Shown here: positions 43,119 to 53,986 of the stretch, one piece after another | How positions within the stretch are numbered: position 1 is the stretch's first letter | Layout of the letters: each line of letters begins with the position of its first letter | Source of the DNA: Stachybotrys elegans | Taxonomy: Eukaryota; Ascomycota; Sordariomycetes; Hypocreales; Stachybotryaceae | Reading direction: 5' to 3' | Assembly (NCBI GenBank): GCA_020746835.1 | Contig: JAGPNK010000005.1 | Location: 62,001-126,000, forward strand | Length of the DNA: 64,000 nt | Position numbers and translations under genes: made by a program | The notes under the pieces: generated by a model | Database searches by the model: none | The model's input: only the letters and a program-made list of their open reading frames with translations | What the model was told of the DNA's origin: nothing

Positions 43119-44051
43119 CTAACAGTACTGGTGCACAACAATAGTGTTCCAGATGCTCCTAAAGACCTGACCCTTGAGGGTGTCGTACCAGCCCCAGTCG
43201 TTGCCTGATTCCCAGCATCGGCTGCTGATGTCCTTATAATCACCAGCAATGTTGCCGCACCAGACATCAATTGGGTAAGAATTCTGCAACAAGGCAGTAG
43301 TTAGCAAGGGCTGAGTTCTTCGTAGTTTAATTGGCTGGGTATGTTTCTACTACTCACGTCGTTGCAGAGGAACATTCCGCACTGGTTGGAACAGCTAACT
43401 CGAGCGCAGGCGCGGGGACCAGCGGGCGCGCGGCAGTAGCCATTAAGCCTTCGCAGGTAGCGGTCTCCCTCTGCGCAGTTGGCGTTCGCATAGGGCACGG
43501 CTGTCCCGGCAACGTCGCAAATGATCTATGCAGAGGGAACAGAAGCACGCGTCAGCTCTCCAACTCAAGCTCTCATGATGACAAGACTGAAAGTTGGATG
43601 GATATCCATTGGATGCCAGACTTGAGCTGGGGCATGGCAGACTTACGTTGCGTTTGGAAAGCTCTCGCTTCTCGAGCTCCGCCGTCTTGGCTCGGTACTC
43701 GGGGAACTCCTGAGGGTTGTACTCAGGGTTGAGAACGAGCAGCTGCTCATAGATGGACTGATTCGTCAATGTCAGTAGGGACTCGAGACTTTTCAAGCCA
43801 GTATCTCTCTTGGCTCTTACCTTGGCATCACCTTTGAGCGTCACATTCGCGCCACCAACAAAGGCAGGACCGACAAACTCCATGGGTCCCCAATTCGTAA
43901 GAGGGTCGTTCTCGGGAGCAGCTTCAATAGCAGCCCCAGCCACCTGTTAGAGAGACACTGCGAGTTAGCGGTGCGTTGGGTCTTGACTTGAGGGGTTGAA
44001 TCATACAAGGCGGGCGAGGCAAAAGGCGGCGACAGTGGCAAACGTCTTCAT
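43119..44051 (-). CDS. Small secreted protein with dibasic sites, 203 aa
   Basis: Five exons, all with phase-0 GT-AG introns: 44051-44007, 43943-43821, 43757-43647, 43525-43358, 43283-43119, giving 203 residues. The ATG lies in GCCACCATGAAG. The first exon encodes a signal peptide (M-K-T-F-A-T-V-A-A-F-C-L-A), and cleavage would fall after V-A-G-A. A pro-like region ends with L-E-K-R-E-L-S-K-R-N, two Kex2-type dibasic sites. The C-terminal half has about ten cysteines (I-I-C-D, A-N-C-A, G-Y-C-R, A-C-A-R-V-S-C-S-N-Q-C-G-M-F-L-C-N-D, V-W-C-G, R-C-W-E, H-Q-Y-C at the end) and is Trp/Tyr-rich, consistent with a disulphide-stabilised extracellular protein. One exon per structural unit is neat. No known family; could be an effector-like protein. 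Confidence 0.75.
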
Positions 44052-44065
44052 GGTGGCGGTGGAGA

Positions 44066-44117
44066 TGCTTGAGGTGCTTGAGATGTTCGAGATGCTTTAG
44101 ATGCTTGAGATGCTCGG
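44066..44117. repeat. Imperfect GATGCTTGA tandem repeat
   Basis: About six imperfect copies of a 9-bp unit (GATGCTTGA, GGTGCTTGA, GATGTTCGA, GATGCTTTA) upstream of the start codon of the 203-aa secreted protein gene, presumably in its 5' leader. Confidence 0.6.
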
Positions 44118-45060
44118 GTACAGATCAAGAGTCGCTCCAGGAGAGTGCGGACTTGCTCAAATTTATACTTGAGATCTGGGAAGCCTCGGCCTTCACATCT
44201 GGCAGACTCGATCTTGACATCCGGCAAGACTCGGCCTTGCCATCTAGAAAGGCTTAGACTCATGGTTAGGTATCTGTTGAAAATTACGACCAGGTGATTG
44301 ATCCTTGATTGCCAATGCTACTAATGTATCATTCCATCCTACAGGATCACAACACCCCCATGAGCCACAAGGTCTGTATTCTACATTTGAGCGGATCTGA
44401 CTAATTTACAGATGTACCTTCCCAATCGCGACTACCATCGCGACTTCGGTACCAGGCCTAGCTGTATAGATGCCAGTCGAGAGCGTATTTTGGTGGAAAT
44501 GGCAAGACTTCTTCTGCTAGTAGTCCCAGGCTCTCAGTCAGAGCACTAAACCCCGCTGCCCAAACCCAGAAATGCCTACTCTATTACCACTGACACATTC
44601 CCCTTTACCGTACGAGGGGGCTCCTCAAAGTGGCTGATCTCTGTCACATTGGTTCGCAGGATCTGGAAATCCCACGTTGATACGTTCTTGGTTCAATCCT
44701 ACTCCTGAACCTCGAAGGTTGAAGATGAGTATTAACGGTGGCCTGTGAATTATGGGGTAAATTCCTATTCTTCTTTTTGCCGAGTCTTAATTCTCTGCCT
44801 AGTGCATTATTGAACAAATACCATCGTTCCCAAATAGCTCAGGAAGGGGGGGTGTTTACCTTTATGAGTCAGAAAGGTAGTTTCTTGGTTATGCTGAAGG
44901 ATTTATGCATGATAGCGTAGCGAGATAAATCAAACGCCATCCCCCTGACGGTGCCAGGGTGTAAAGGTTGTCGCGCTCTGCATAGCCTCCCCGCTGCTGG
45001 CATTATACAGCAGTACACTCTAGACTCTAGCTACGCACAAACTACAGCGTATATAGCTAT

Positions 45061-45320
45061 ATTGTGTGGGATTTGTTGATCCTGTGACACAATGGGATAG
45101 AGGCTAGTGACTTTGGAGAGGTTCTCTCCAAATAAAGAACCAAACCGATAGATGACAATTGGCAGAAAGATTAGATTGAGAAAGCGCAAGGCTTGCGGCT
45201 GTGCCCATAGTGATGTGAGGGCTTCCCCGACTACCGCATTGGTGAGAAGCTTCCGAGCCGATTCCGCTTTGGTGTATGATGCCGAGAATGCCTCTGTAGA
45301 AAGGGCTTCCACCGCAGGAA
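45061..45320. repeat. Dispersed degenerate repeat, copy 2
   Basis: CAATGGGATAGAGGCTAGTG and GATAGATGACAATTGG match copy 3 (CAATGGGATATAGACCAGTG and AATAGATAACAATTGG) in the same order and at similar spacing. Mutations are mainly transitions. Confidence 0.6.
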
Positions 45321-46041
45321 ACATGGCTGTATTGCCCAAGTATTTAGTACACTTAGAGATACTTCTATTCTAGCTGAAGCTGCTAGAAGATTGAAGTCAC
45401 AAGAGTACATATAAGTGGATTGGAAGACATTCCTACGCCAAGATCACCTTGGCACTATCAAGGGGATACATCCTACGTTGGTGGCTCACGCTGATGATGT
45501 ATGGTCGAGATGGAAAGACCCCTGATTTACGAAGTCAGACTTTGAGGGGGACGAGACAAATAAGCTTACTTGATTCGATCCACTTGACCGTATATCGTAT
45601 TGGCTTGCCAAAGCGCCAAATGGCCGGGGAGCTCGTGGGGCTGCATCTGCCGTATCTCGTATCGGGTCGAAATCGTGGGAAGTGGATGCGGAGTCCGGGG
45701 GATCATCACTGAAGCCAAGAGGTACTATTGTCAAGCGAGATCTGTGTCCTTTTTCCCATTTTCCCAGTCGATACAGCAACACAGCACATGACCACAACCA
45801 ACCCCGCGAAATAAACCCAACTTAGCCCCTTGTGACTAAGTCACCCATCTTATACAACCCACCTTATAACCAGGATCGCTCTAATCGTTACAGGAAGTGC
45901 TGTATTGCAGACCAATGAAGAGGGACAAGAAGCGGGTGACAAAAAATGAATCAATAAAAAAACAGGTACAACAAAAAGACGAAGGAAAAGAAAGAACGGA
46001 AAAGCAGAAACCAAGGACAGGATGATTGACACAGAACCAAA

Positions 46042-46896
46042 CTACTTCCCAGAGTTGATTGTGGGAAACACAGGTAGATTTCGTGTTCCCATAGCGTCCT
46101 GATAGGCTCGCTCAAGAAAACCAAGGAGAGCTCGCCTCATCAGTGACTTATCCTGGATGACGGTCATATAGCAATAGTCGCCACCCGCGGGGCCTTCTTG
46201 ATCTTCAAGATGCAGCAGCACCAGTGTGTCCCAGTCAAACAAGGCGATGTACTGAGTCTCGTAGGAGTTGGCGTAATGCACAGCTTGCCGAATAAGAGTG
46301 TTGGAGTTGCTTTTAAAAAGGCTCGCGTGTTTGGCAAGCTGCTTGCCAGGTGTATTTCTGCCTTCGTGCAGCTTGATTAGGTGGTTGCGGCGATCCTCAG
46401 GGCGTGCCCATGCCGCGTAAAATTCTTGAGGGCGTATGTCTCCAACGTATTTGTATTCGAGCACAGCAAAGAAACTTCGCTCCCCTGCCCTGTTATGGCA
46501 CATCCAGGCCTTGTCCGCCCTGGCTTTGGTATTGTCGTTGTAGACTTGATTGCGGGACCAGATGCCACCACCGGCGTGTCTTGCGCTCAAAGCCAGCTCT
46601 ACGGGGTTGATCAACTCCAAAGCCGCAGCGTTGTCGACATCAGCTTCGGCCGTGAGAACCCTTGTCGGCTCAAAGCAGGGAGCCTTCACAGCCGAGAGTT
46701 GGCTTTTGTGACTATGCAGGATAGGGTCCGCGTAGCCAAGCCAAAAGTCAACATTGACCATGTGACCCATCTTTGGAGGTTCCGCGTCGCGTGTAGAATT
46801 GCTTGACTGGGAGGCGTCCTTCGGTGCGCGCTGTGTGCGTATCGCGAAGGGGTTGATGGCAGTGTCGAAAGATTGGTGGACGGTGATTTGGCTCAT
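46042..46896 (-). CDS. Hypothetical 284-aa protein, possible PD-(D/E)XK nuclease-like fold
   Basis: Intronless. The start at 46896 (M-S-Q-I-T-V-H-Q-S-F) is preferred to the longer upstream frame because the extension is hydrophobic and unlike the rest. Residues 1-100 look disordered and then mixed. The C-terminal 160 residues hold R-A-D-K-A-W (Asp128), then F-A-V-L-E-Y-K-Y (Glu147, Lys149), then L-I-R-Q-A-V-H-Y-A (Gln about 209), followed by strands A-L-F-D-W-D-T-L-V-L-L-H-L. The D...E-x-K...Q order and spacing fits a PD-(D/E)XK nuclease-like core, as in many uncharacterised fungal proteins. This is a motif reading and may be wrong. It faces a kinase-like gene head to head about 1.1 kb away. 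Confidence 0.65.
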   Translation of the reverse strand: MSQITVHQSFDTAINPFAIRTQRAPKDASQSSNSTRDAEPPKMGHMVNVDFWLGYADPILHSHKSQLSAVKAPCFEPTRVLTAEADVDNAAALELINPVELALSARHAGGGIWSRNQVYNDNTKARADKAWMCHNRAGERSFFAVLEYKYVGDIRPQEFYAAWARPEDRRNHLIKLHEGRNTPGKQLAKHASLFKSNSNTLIRQAVHYANSYETQYIALFDWDTLVLLHLEDQEGPAGGDYCYMTVIQDKSLMRRALLGFLERAYQDAMGTRNLPVFPTINSGK

Positions 46897-47978
46897 GGCT
46901 AAGGATTGAGCTTTGTGTCTGGGAGTGGTATGTCTGGAAAATGAGATTGTACAGAATCGGAAAGTCAGGAGCTGGATGAGACTGAAGAGTGAGAACACAA
47001 TGCCACCTGATAATGGTGGTTGCGGAAGGTTTATATAGCTGAATGAAGCTGCTAAAGCAGGAGAAGCGCCAAGAGCCTTGTGACGAGTAGCCGTCGGCAC
47101 TGCCCTATAGCGAGCTTAGATTTGACGCTGGCCATGGCGGGGACTTGGGAGACAAGCACCAACACGCACGATCATGGACATCGATGTGTCCCCATGGCAG
47201 ACCTCTGGTGCTAGTAGAATGACCAAAATAATGGTTGACTCCGCAGTGTTGGTCGAGCATGAGATTCACCAGACAGGACAACTGGGCTGTGCGAGTGCAA
47301 GGAAGCAAGGCTTTCCATCAACCAGGGAATACACCAGGGGAATGGCCAATCATGAACGCTATTGAACCGCTGGGTTACGGGTGGCCGGAGGAGGCCGGCC
47401 AAAATACTTCAGGCAACAGTATCTTTGCTTGGGTCGAGAATGAAACAAGAGCCAACAGGGGAAATGATTGGATCTCTGGGCTGGGGAGTGCTCAGCTAGG
47501 AGCCGCGCGCGTTGGGGCAAGTGGTCAGATGGCCCAGGGTGAGGATCGTAGGCAAAGAGTAGTGAGGGATAAATATAGAAGGAAGGAAACACAACCAACA
47601 TCAAGCACCTTCAGTACTGTACTCAGTTTCACGCCTTTGTGTTGTTGTTGGTTGTTGGTTGAAAGCACAAAGTGAATGGATGCCGCTAAGTGGCCTCGGC
47701 ATGTGAAATGTGGGACTAGCGCCACCACTGCCCACCAACCACACAAAAGCACTGAGCGATAAGATAACATGCGGGCGGCTAAATGCCACTAACCTCGAGA
47801 ACTACAGGTCCCTCAGTTCCCTTCCTACAATCACACTTCACTCCACCTAGGTAGTCAGCCTCTACTTCTACACCATCGGGCTCCCAGGAAAACTAACAGA
47901 AGTTGATGTATGAGAGTATTGCGAGTTTCGCCTCAACGCCCAGTCTCGCCCTCATTCTTTGTCTGTCCCTCAGGCAAG
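46897..47978. other. Divergent intergenic region between PD-(D/E)XK-like and kinase-like genes
   Basis: About 1.08 kb between start codons at 46896 (minus) and 47979 (plus). Some short frames; no convincing gene. Likely shared promoter space. Confidence 0.45.
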
Positions 47979-49091
47979 ATGCCGGCGCCGTTCCCGTCTG
48001 AGAGCTTTGATGAGCCCGCTCGAGATCCTCGCAAGCCAGCTTTTCCCTACAATAGCGGGCTCAATCTTACCATCCGACGCCACATACCTCCTCAGCCATT
48101 CGGCGCCTGTGGTTACGAGAGAGATGCCCGACCTCGAAACTTGATCAAGTCAAAAGAAATCCAAGGCTTGACACACAGCGAGTTCTGTCTTCGTTACCCG
48201 CCCACTGAAACCCGTCCTCATCCTGACACTTCCACCCGCACTATACGCATCATCGACCAGTTGGCTTGCCGTGACGGCCGGGGCGTTCAAGTTGTCCGCT
48301 GCTCTCTAGAAGGTGGTAACAGAATCTACGTGGCAAAAATATACGACCCGCTATACTATACCTTCGGATGCGAGGGATGGGCCAAGCGCTCCGACGTCAC
48401 GCTGCTGGCGGATGAAGACTACAGTCGCGAGGCATCAGGCTACGAAGAGCTTCGCAAAGCAGGCGTTGATGGATCCCTTGTCCCTACGTATTATGGCTCC
48501 TGGACGTTCGAGGCCTCGCTTCTCAACACCAGAATCACACGCCAAGTTCGCCTCATCTTGGTCGAGTTTATTAAAGGGGAGAGCTTGATGTCCCTGTATC
48601 GCTCTTCACTGCCCTCATCTGCACCCAAGCGCCTCAACTCGGAGCAGAGGCTGAGGATCCTCGCGCGAGCCATGGAGGTTTATTCCAAAGTACACTTTTG
48701 CCAAGTCTCACACGGAGATTTTGCCCCCCGGAACGCGGTTCTGCGCGGACCAGACCTTGAAAACCCCGACATTGTTCTTATCGACTTGAACTCTTGCACG
48801 GTCCACACACGTCCCAAGAGTGTTTACAGACCCGTCGAGGCAAGGAGGCCTTTAAACCCTGCCTATCTCTTTTGGAGTGAACTCCCAGAAGGCTTTGAGT
48901 ATTGGTTTCCAGAACCACACTTCTCCAAGCCTGCCGTTTATAAGGGGTGGCTGAGATCCCAGTCGAGATGGTACGACCCTGCAAAGTTCGAGCAGCCAAC
49001 AAAGGAGAACAGGGAGAGTGAGAATTTCGACGAGCCAGTAGAATACTCAGATCCTATATCGGATGAGGAGAATCGATTGAAGTGTCAGTGA
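47979..49091 (+). CDS. Protein-kinase-like fold protein, 370 aa
   Basis: Intronless. Two possible starts: ATG 47910 (393 aa) or ATG 47979 (370 aa, M-P-A-P-F-P-S-E-S). The stretch between them ends CTGTCCCTCAG and could be an intron 3' end, so I use the second. A protein-kinase-like fold is shown by V-A-K-I-Y (Lys about 120), a hydrophobic V-E-F-I-K-G-E-S hinge, S-H-G-D-F-A-P-R-N (about 244-252; the H-G-D-x-x-x-x-N catalytic loop) and V-L-I-D-L-N-S (Asp about 269; the D-F-G equivalent). The H-G-D form occurs in fungal-specific and aminoglycoside-phosphotransferase-like kinases, so the substrate may be a protein or a small molecule. No glycine-rich loop is obvious. The partner gene lies divergently. 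Confidence 0.75.
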   Translation: MPAPFPSESFDEPARDPRKPAFPYNSGLNLTIRRHIPPQPFGACGYERDARPRNLIKSKEIQGLTHSEFCLRYPPTETRPHPDTSTRTIRIIDQLACRDGRGVQVVRCSLEGGNRIYVAKIYDPLYYTFGCEGWAKRSDVTLLADEDYSREASGYEELRKAGVDGSLVPTYYGSWTFEASLLNTRITRQVRLILVEFIKGESLMSLYRSSLPSSAPKRLNSEQRLRILARAMEVYSKVHFCQVSHGDFAPRNAVLRGPDLENPDIVLIDLNSCTVHTRPKSVYRPVEARRPLNPAYLFWSELPEGFEYWFPEPHFSKPAVYKGWLRSQSRWYDPAKFEQPTKENRESENFDEPVEYSDPISDEENRLKCQ

Positions 49092-51563
49092 GACATTGAG
49101 ACTGACGGGCTAAATAAGCTACCGCTTTTGGTCCTAGATTTACAGGGTGCCGGCACTCTGGTGATGTCTTATGTATCAGCAAGTAATGTATGGAATAGCA
49201 GAGGGATATTTGACTTCGATAAGGAGGACATTCCAAGGGGTGGGCAAATCGGAGTGGATGTATTAGTGACAGAGAGGTCAGGTTCTTTCAACAGCGCTCT
49301 ATGCAGGCGAAATGCTATATAATTTGGTTTTCGGTACGCCACAAAGTTGCAAAAAGCTTCACATCGGAATCCTCTCGCTTCGCACGATTCCATGTAGATA
49401 TGTACTGAATAAGCAAGCTGGTGATCAATGCACACCATCTATTATGTGAGGAGAGACAAATACTGTCCGTTCCTTGTGCTACCTTTATCTAACCCTAAAT
49501 AACAGTAACAATGAAGGACAAAAGCGACTTGATATGGGACCCTCACCCAAGAGGGCATTGTCGCATTGTCTTGTGTTTCGAACTGTGCAGAGCCGTAGCA
49601 GTACATGGCAGCACGGCGGTAACTACAACGTTCCAGTAGGAACTGTAGACTAATAGAAATGGCCGGATATGACGGGCATTCTTACTGTACCAGTAACCGC
49701 TATATGAGCTGTTGCAGCTTGGAGCAGGAGATCCATAGTCACAAGCTTCCTCCCATCAGCATCCTCAGGACAGTGCTTACCCACACTAAAGCCCACCCCT
49801 GCTCAAGCCCACTCTCTAGTTCGGGTTGCTGAGCCAGTTCTCCCTTGTGTCGCCTCCATTTGTGGATTTGGATAAGCCATTTCTGGCCCTTCATCCCTTG
49901 CTCCTTTTTCTAGGAATCGTCGTTTTTACTACCAGGCTGCCAGCTCCGGTGCTGTGGATGTCCTGAGCCAGTTTGGAGAGCTGGATACTGTGAAGTGCGA
50001 TCGATTGCCATGTCGGCTGATCACTCACGCCGTCCCTCTGTGCAGGCCGTATCTGCTTTGTCCTCGATTTGATTCATCCCGCAACCCATATGAAGGCGGA
50101 GAACAAGTCTTCCAGCTCGTTAGCTTTTAATAGCTCTCCAGCATTAGACTTAGCCTAAGGTCGGTGCCCTGCAAAAGGTTTTGCTCACCGAGAAAAAATA
50201 TACTCATGCTCTTTTACTTGTGGGCCTTATAGTTTGAGCCACATTCCACACCAGTTGCAACATTTTGCATCACATTCCTTTACCTGCCTTTGCTGATGTA
50301 TCAAACATATGATGATAAGTAGACTCAACATTTATTAGAGGAACTCATCCTGGGTTAAGGCCAGTATCTTGTTCATAATATGCCTGCTATTATATAATTA
50401 TTATCGTCCCATCTCAGCTGGCATCCCACAGTCACTTAACTTAGACATCAACAGGGAGCGGGAGCCTAGTAACTTCCACCTAACTTCCCATTTCTCGTCC
50501 AGTTAACTCAACATTTCAAGATCAGTGGATAGATGACTGGTCGTGAGATTTATATAAAAAGCACCATTGAATTAGTGCATAAGCGTACGGTAGTGTAGCG
50601 CGCAGCCTTTGAGTTCGTGATTCAATTGCCGGATACCATTAATTGTCGGCTGCCCCCTTTCAAAATCTACTGGCCAATAGGATGAGGCTCAGTATGGTTC
50701 TTTTTCCTTACATTCAAGCGGGTAGGGTTATATTTTATAGCAGGGGTAAATGCTCAACCCAAATCCCAATGTCCCTAATTCGCAGCTCCAACTGCATCTG
50801 AAAATCGGCATGAACATTCCAAAATCCATGACAGTAACATACATCAACTCAGAGATCCAACGTATCCTAGAGGAAATAGCAAATGGGTTATCTAATCCTT
50901 CTGCCACAGCTATTTCCATAAAACTCTAAGGTATGTGTAGTAATATGTGATGAAAGGTAAACGCCATGATATGTGTATAGGATTTCCCGTTCATGTGCCC
51001 CAATGGGATATAGACCAGTGACTTCAAGGAGGCCCCCTATAATAATAAAGACAATATTAGATCAATAGATAACAATTGGTTAGAAAATACACTCGATTAA
51101 TACAAGCTTGACACCTATGGCTACAGTGGATATCAAAGTTTTCCAGCCACTGCAATTGCCTAGAAGATGCCGCCGTGGCATCGGGCGCCTGAACATACAG
51201 GAAGGCTTCTGCGATGTGGTTTCGGCGAGTGATGCAGTCGGGCCTGATAACATACGATGAGGCTTTGGCGAGTGACGCAAAACGCCATGATATAGCCACA
51301 CTTGACCCTGAAGGTAGATGCCTCGAATTCAGTTCTTGCTTTTATTAGTGTAGTTAATTAATTTTCACTGTCCACATGATACCACTTGCTATATTGGGCT
51401 AGCGCAGACCTCTACGTAGTTTATTTATAGAGCTATTAGTAACATCAGAGTGAGGTCACTAGTCCACCTCGCCGCCCTGTTTAAGATAAATAGAGGTTGA
51501 CTGCATCTTAAACTATGATCGTAACAAGTATCTCATATTAGTTCTTTCTGAAATATATCAACC
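49092..51563. other. 2.4-kb gene-poor stretch with repeat debris
   Basis: No supportable gene. AT-rich in places. Holds dispersed repeat copy 3 (50985-51300). I looked for a tRNA near 50580-50640 but could not build the four arms. Ends in the promoter of the 626-aa membrane protein. Confidence 0.45.
50985..51300. repeat. Dispersed degenerate repeat, copy 3
   Basis: The fullest copy in part: it shares its first 55 bp with copy 1 (41460) and about 120 bp with copy 2 (45061). On the minus strand the shared part would encode a V-T-(S/G)-L-Y-P-I type end, so all three may be 3' remnants of one multicopy gene or element. Transition-rich differences fit repeat-induced point mutation. Confidence 0.6.
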
Positions 51564-53444
51564 ATGGAGTTCCACTATATTATTGCCTTTGCCGCCGCTG
51601 CCTCAGGTCAAATTGTAGACCTCGAATCATTCCCACCGGCACATCCTGAACTGAATGCCACCAAGAGCTGCCAAAACCGCACGCTGATGTTAAATACGAA
51701 AGCTAACAATGAGCTCGTTTTCTCAAGCTCGTTTCATCTTAGTATTGCTCTTACCGGCTCCCTACTCTTAATATTTTCTCTCCTATGGGTAAAGCAGCAC
51801 GGCTATACCTTAAGTGAGAGATGGTACTGTTCCACAGATGACATAATGTGGCTCATTATGGGGTTTATTGTTATCCCATGGTCAGTTATATTACCAATTT
51901 CTACACTGAAATGGGATAATTGTGAGGGAGTCTACCACCTTCAAACTCCCACAGGATGGCAAGGCTATCAGTTTTGGGCTAGAATGGCATTCGCGCCCTG
52001 GCTGCTAGACGGTGTTTTCCTGTGGTGGTTCATGGAGCGCTTTGTATTCTTTCTTTGTCGCGCAGGTAAAGGTCAGAACCCACGTCGTATCAACCCTAGC
52101 CTATTATTGAGTCCAAAAGAGCTAATATTCTTTCTAGCCAAACGACATAGGTGGCTAGAAATAACACTTGTCTTGGTCCCTACTGGAATTGCAGTGATCT
52201 GGGCGGCAGCCGGAGCCCTACACTCTCGACTTTTCCTTCTCGGCCTACTCACCATCGCTGGTTTTATTCTATTTATTGTGGTTTTATACAAATCATACGA
52301 CAATCCATGCTACGACACCGACAATTCTCACCGATACGCAATGGATGATATTAGAATCCCATTGCTATCCGCGGGGCAAACTGGATTAGCTCATGTCCTA
52401 CCATCAGTGAAACCATGGTATACATGCGATCCCACGTCCCCCTTCAGGCTTGTTGTCACTTACAGCCTCATTTGTGAGCAAATGATTCTAAATGACAATA
52501 AGGAATTCTTTGAGCCTGTGGACATTGACACAAATACATTGAGTTTGGAAAGCTGCAGAGCATCTATGAACAGAATAGTCACAGGCTTGATTTCGAAAAT
52601 TCCAGATGATGAAAAGAGACTTCGGCATCTTGCCTCTTGGCTATACCCAAGAGATCCGACGCCACGCCCAACATCGGATACGCATCGCTGCGAACAGCCA
52701 TCTTCCAGGCAAAAGAACTCTGGTCGTTCTATAACAGAAGGCTTCTCTTCTCTGATCGGAAGAGACATCCTCTTAGCCCTTCAAGTATGGGAGCAACTGG
52801 TTTTTGACCGTCGTTGGCAGTTGAGTTGTGGGAAATGTCAGGGCCCAAAACCGTGCGGCAAGTGTACAGACCTTCGCGAATTGGTTTGGACACTCCGTGA
52901 GCCAAAATATGCAGGAGCTCAAGCAACGAGTAGAGATCCAAGACCCCCAACCAGAGGCATACCAGACCCACTCATACCACTCGCCGGACTACAAGAAGCC
53001 GCTACAGAGGTGCATCGCATTCTCTATCCAGATGAAGATGAAGATAAAGAAAAAAACGAGCGTCCACAAATCGACATCTCGAATATCTTGGAGAATATGG
53101 ATCTGAGCCCACCCAGTCATTCTATAAGCGGAATTCAGGCCGATTCTCTATCTGATTACGCGGGCAAACTTTGGAAGAGTTGCTGGGCGGCGTATCCTAG
53201 CACACTTGGAGCTTTATATCTCTGGACCACAGTCTGGTACATAGATATGGGGAACCGAGGCTTTCACACTACACCGCTACTACCACAAGACGGAGAAACT
53301 TTCAATCTATGGCTGGATTATGTACCGGGTTATCTAACGTCATGGAGGATTCGATGGAGGTATGTCTGGCATAATAGCATCTTATGCCAGCTTATAATTA
53401 TGTTACCAACCCTTCTTAGTGGATTTATTTCGCTAGGTATCTAG
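51564..53444 (+). CDS. Multi-pass membrane protein, 626 aa, unknown function
   Basis: An intronless frame starting at AACCATGGAG. Hydrophobic segments: residues about 1-16 (signal-like), 57-75, 92-112, 134-158, 195-215, 222-243 and a C-terminal one at about 603-622, so roughly six or seven membrane passes. Between 250 and 590 lies a long soluble part with a C-G-K-C-x-x-P-K-P-C-G-K-C cysteine cluster (about 426-438) that could bind a metal, and an E/D/K-rich patch (about 490-500). I do not recognise the family; the pattern is like lineage-specific fungal membrane proteins. Codon use is more AT-rich than in the right-hand genes, in line with its repeat-rich surroundings. Confidence 0.7.
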   Translation: MEFHYIIAFAAAASGQIVDLESFPPAHPELNATKSCQNRTLMLNTKANNELVFSSSFHLSIALTGSLLLIFSLLWVKQHGYTLSERWYCSTDDIMWLIMGFIVIPWSVILPISTLKWDNCEGVYHLQTPTGWQGYQFWARMAFAPWLLDGVFLWWFMERFVFFLCRAGKGQNPRRINPSLLLSPKELIFFLAKRHRWLEITLVLVPTGIAVIWAAAGALHSRLFLLGLLTIAGFILFIVVLYKSYDNPCYDTDNSHRYAMDDIRIPLLSAGQTGLAHVLPSVKPWYTCDPTSPFRLVVTYSLICEQMILNDNKEFFEPVDIDTNTLSLESCRASMNRIVTGLISKIPDDEKRLRHLASWLYPRDPTPRPTSDTHRCEQPSSRQKNSGRSITEGFSSLIGRDILLALQVWEQLVFDRRWQLSCGKCQGPKPCGKCTDLRELVWTLREPKYAGAQATSRDPRPPTRGIPDPLIPLAGLQEAATEVHRILYPDEDEDKEKNERPQIDISNILENMDLSPPSHSISGIQADSLSDYAGKLWKSCWAAYPSTLGALYLWTTVWYIDMGNRGFHTTPLLPQDGETFNLWLDYVPGYLTSWRIRWRYVWHNSILCQLIIMLPTLLSGFISLGI

Positions 53445-53986
53445 TAGGCAAGTTATAGTTCTCTGCCTACATACTACCCCGGCGACAGCTCTATCCTCGT
53501 CATGACGACTGGTCCTAGTATATCTATTCTTCCCAAACCCCCTGAAGGTCTTGCATCACATCTAGGAAATCGCCCAACCCGGCTGTGAGCCAGATCCTGC
53601 TAAACCACGCTACACCGTACCTAACAATGCCTCATCGGCCACCAGCTTGCTTTACGGTCGGGTGAGAATAATGATGCATCTCGATCTGATGGATTGTCAT
53701 GCACAGTATAGCTCCGGCATTTACTGGTACATTCTACAGTACAACTCGAGGGAAATGGTATTCAATCCAAGTCACGACCAGGATTCCCCACATGTTTCGG
53801 GGCGCAATTTTGGAGGCCGAATTGGAGATGTCCCTCATCGGCACCAGATCTAGCCCCGATCTCTTTCTTGTTCTCGGAGCTCACTTTTTGACTCCGACAG
53901 CGACAAGAACTCACAATAAGACAATCGTTCTTCAAATCTACACCCTTTTCTCGTATGCACCTCGTAGAGTCACAGTCCCAGACAAC
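53445..53986. other. Promoter region of the CoA-transferase gene
   Basis: About 540 bp. No gene recognised. Marks the change from accessory to conserved gene content. Confidence 0.4.

Larger units (their letters stand above)
44052..46041. other. Gene-poor stretch with repeat debris
   Basis: About 2 kb. Right before the secreted protein start (44057-44117) the DNA is a run of imperfect GATGCTTGA units. Around 45060-45320 lies a degenerate dispersed repeat copy, whose minus strand is open for about 100 codons with a hydrophobic F-L-N-L-I-F-L-P-I-V-I-Y-R-F segment, probably the decayed tail of a multicopy gene. No intact gene recognised. Confidence 0.5.

Noticed and set aside
50580..50640. Possible tRNA with a T-loop-like string near GAGTTCGTGATTC
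   Set aside because: No acceptor stem, D arm or anticodon arm could be paired.
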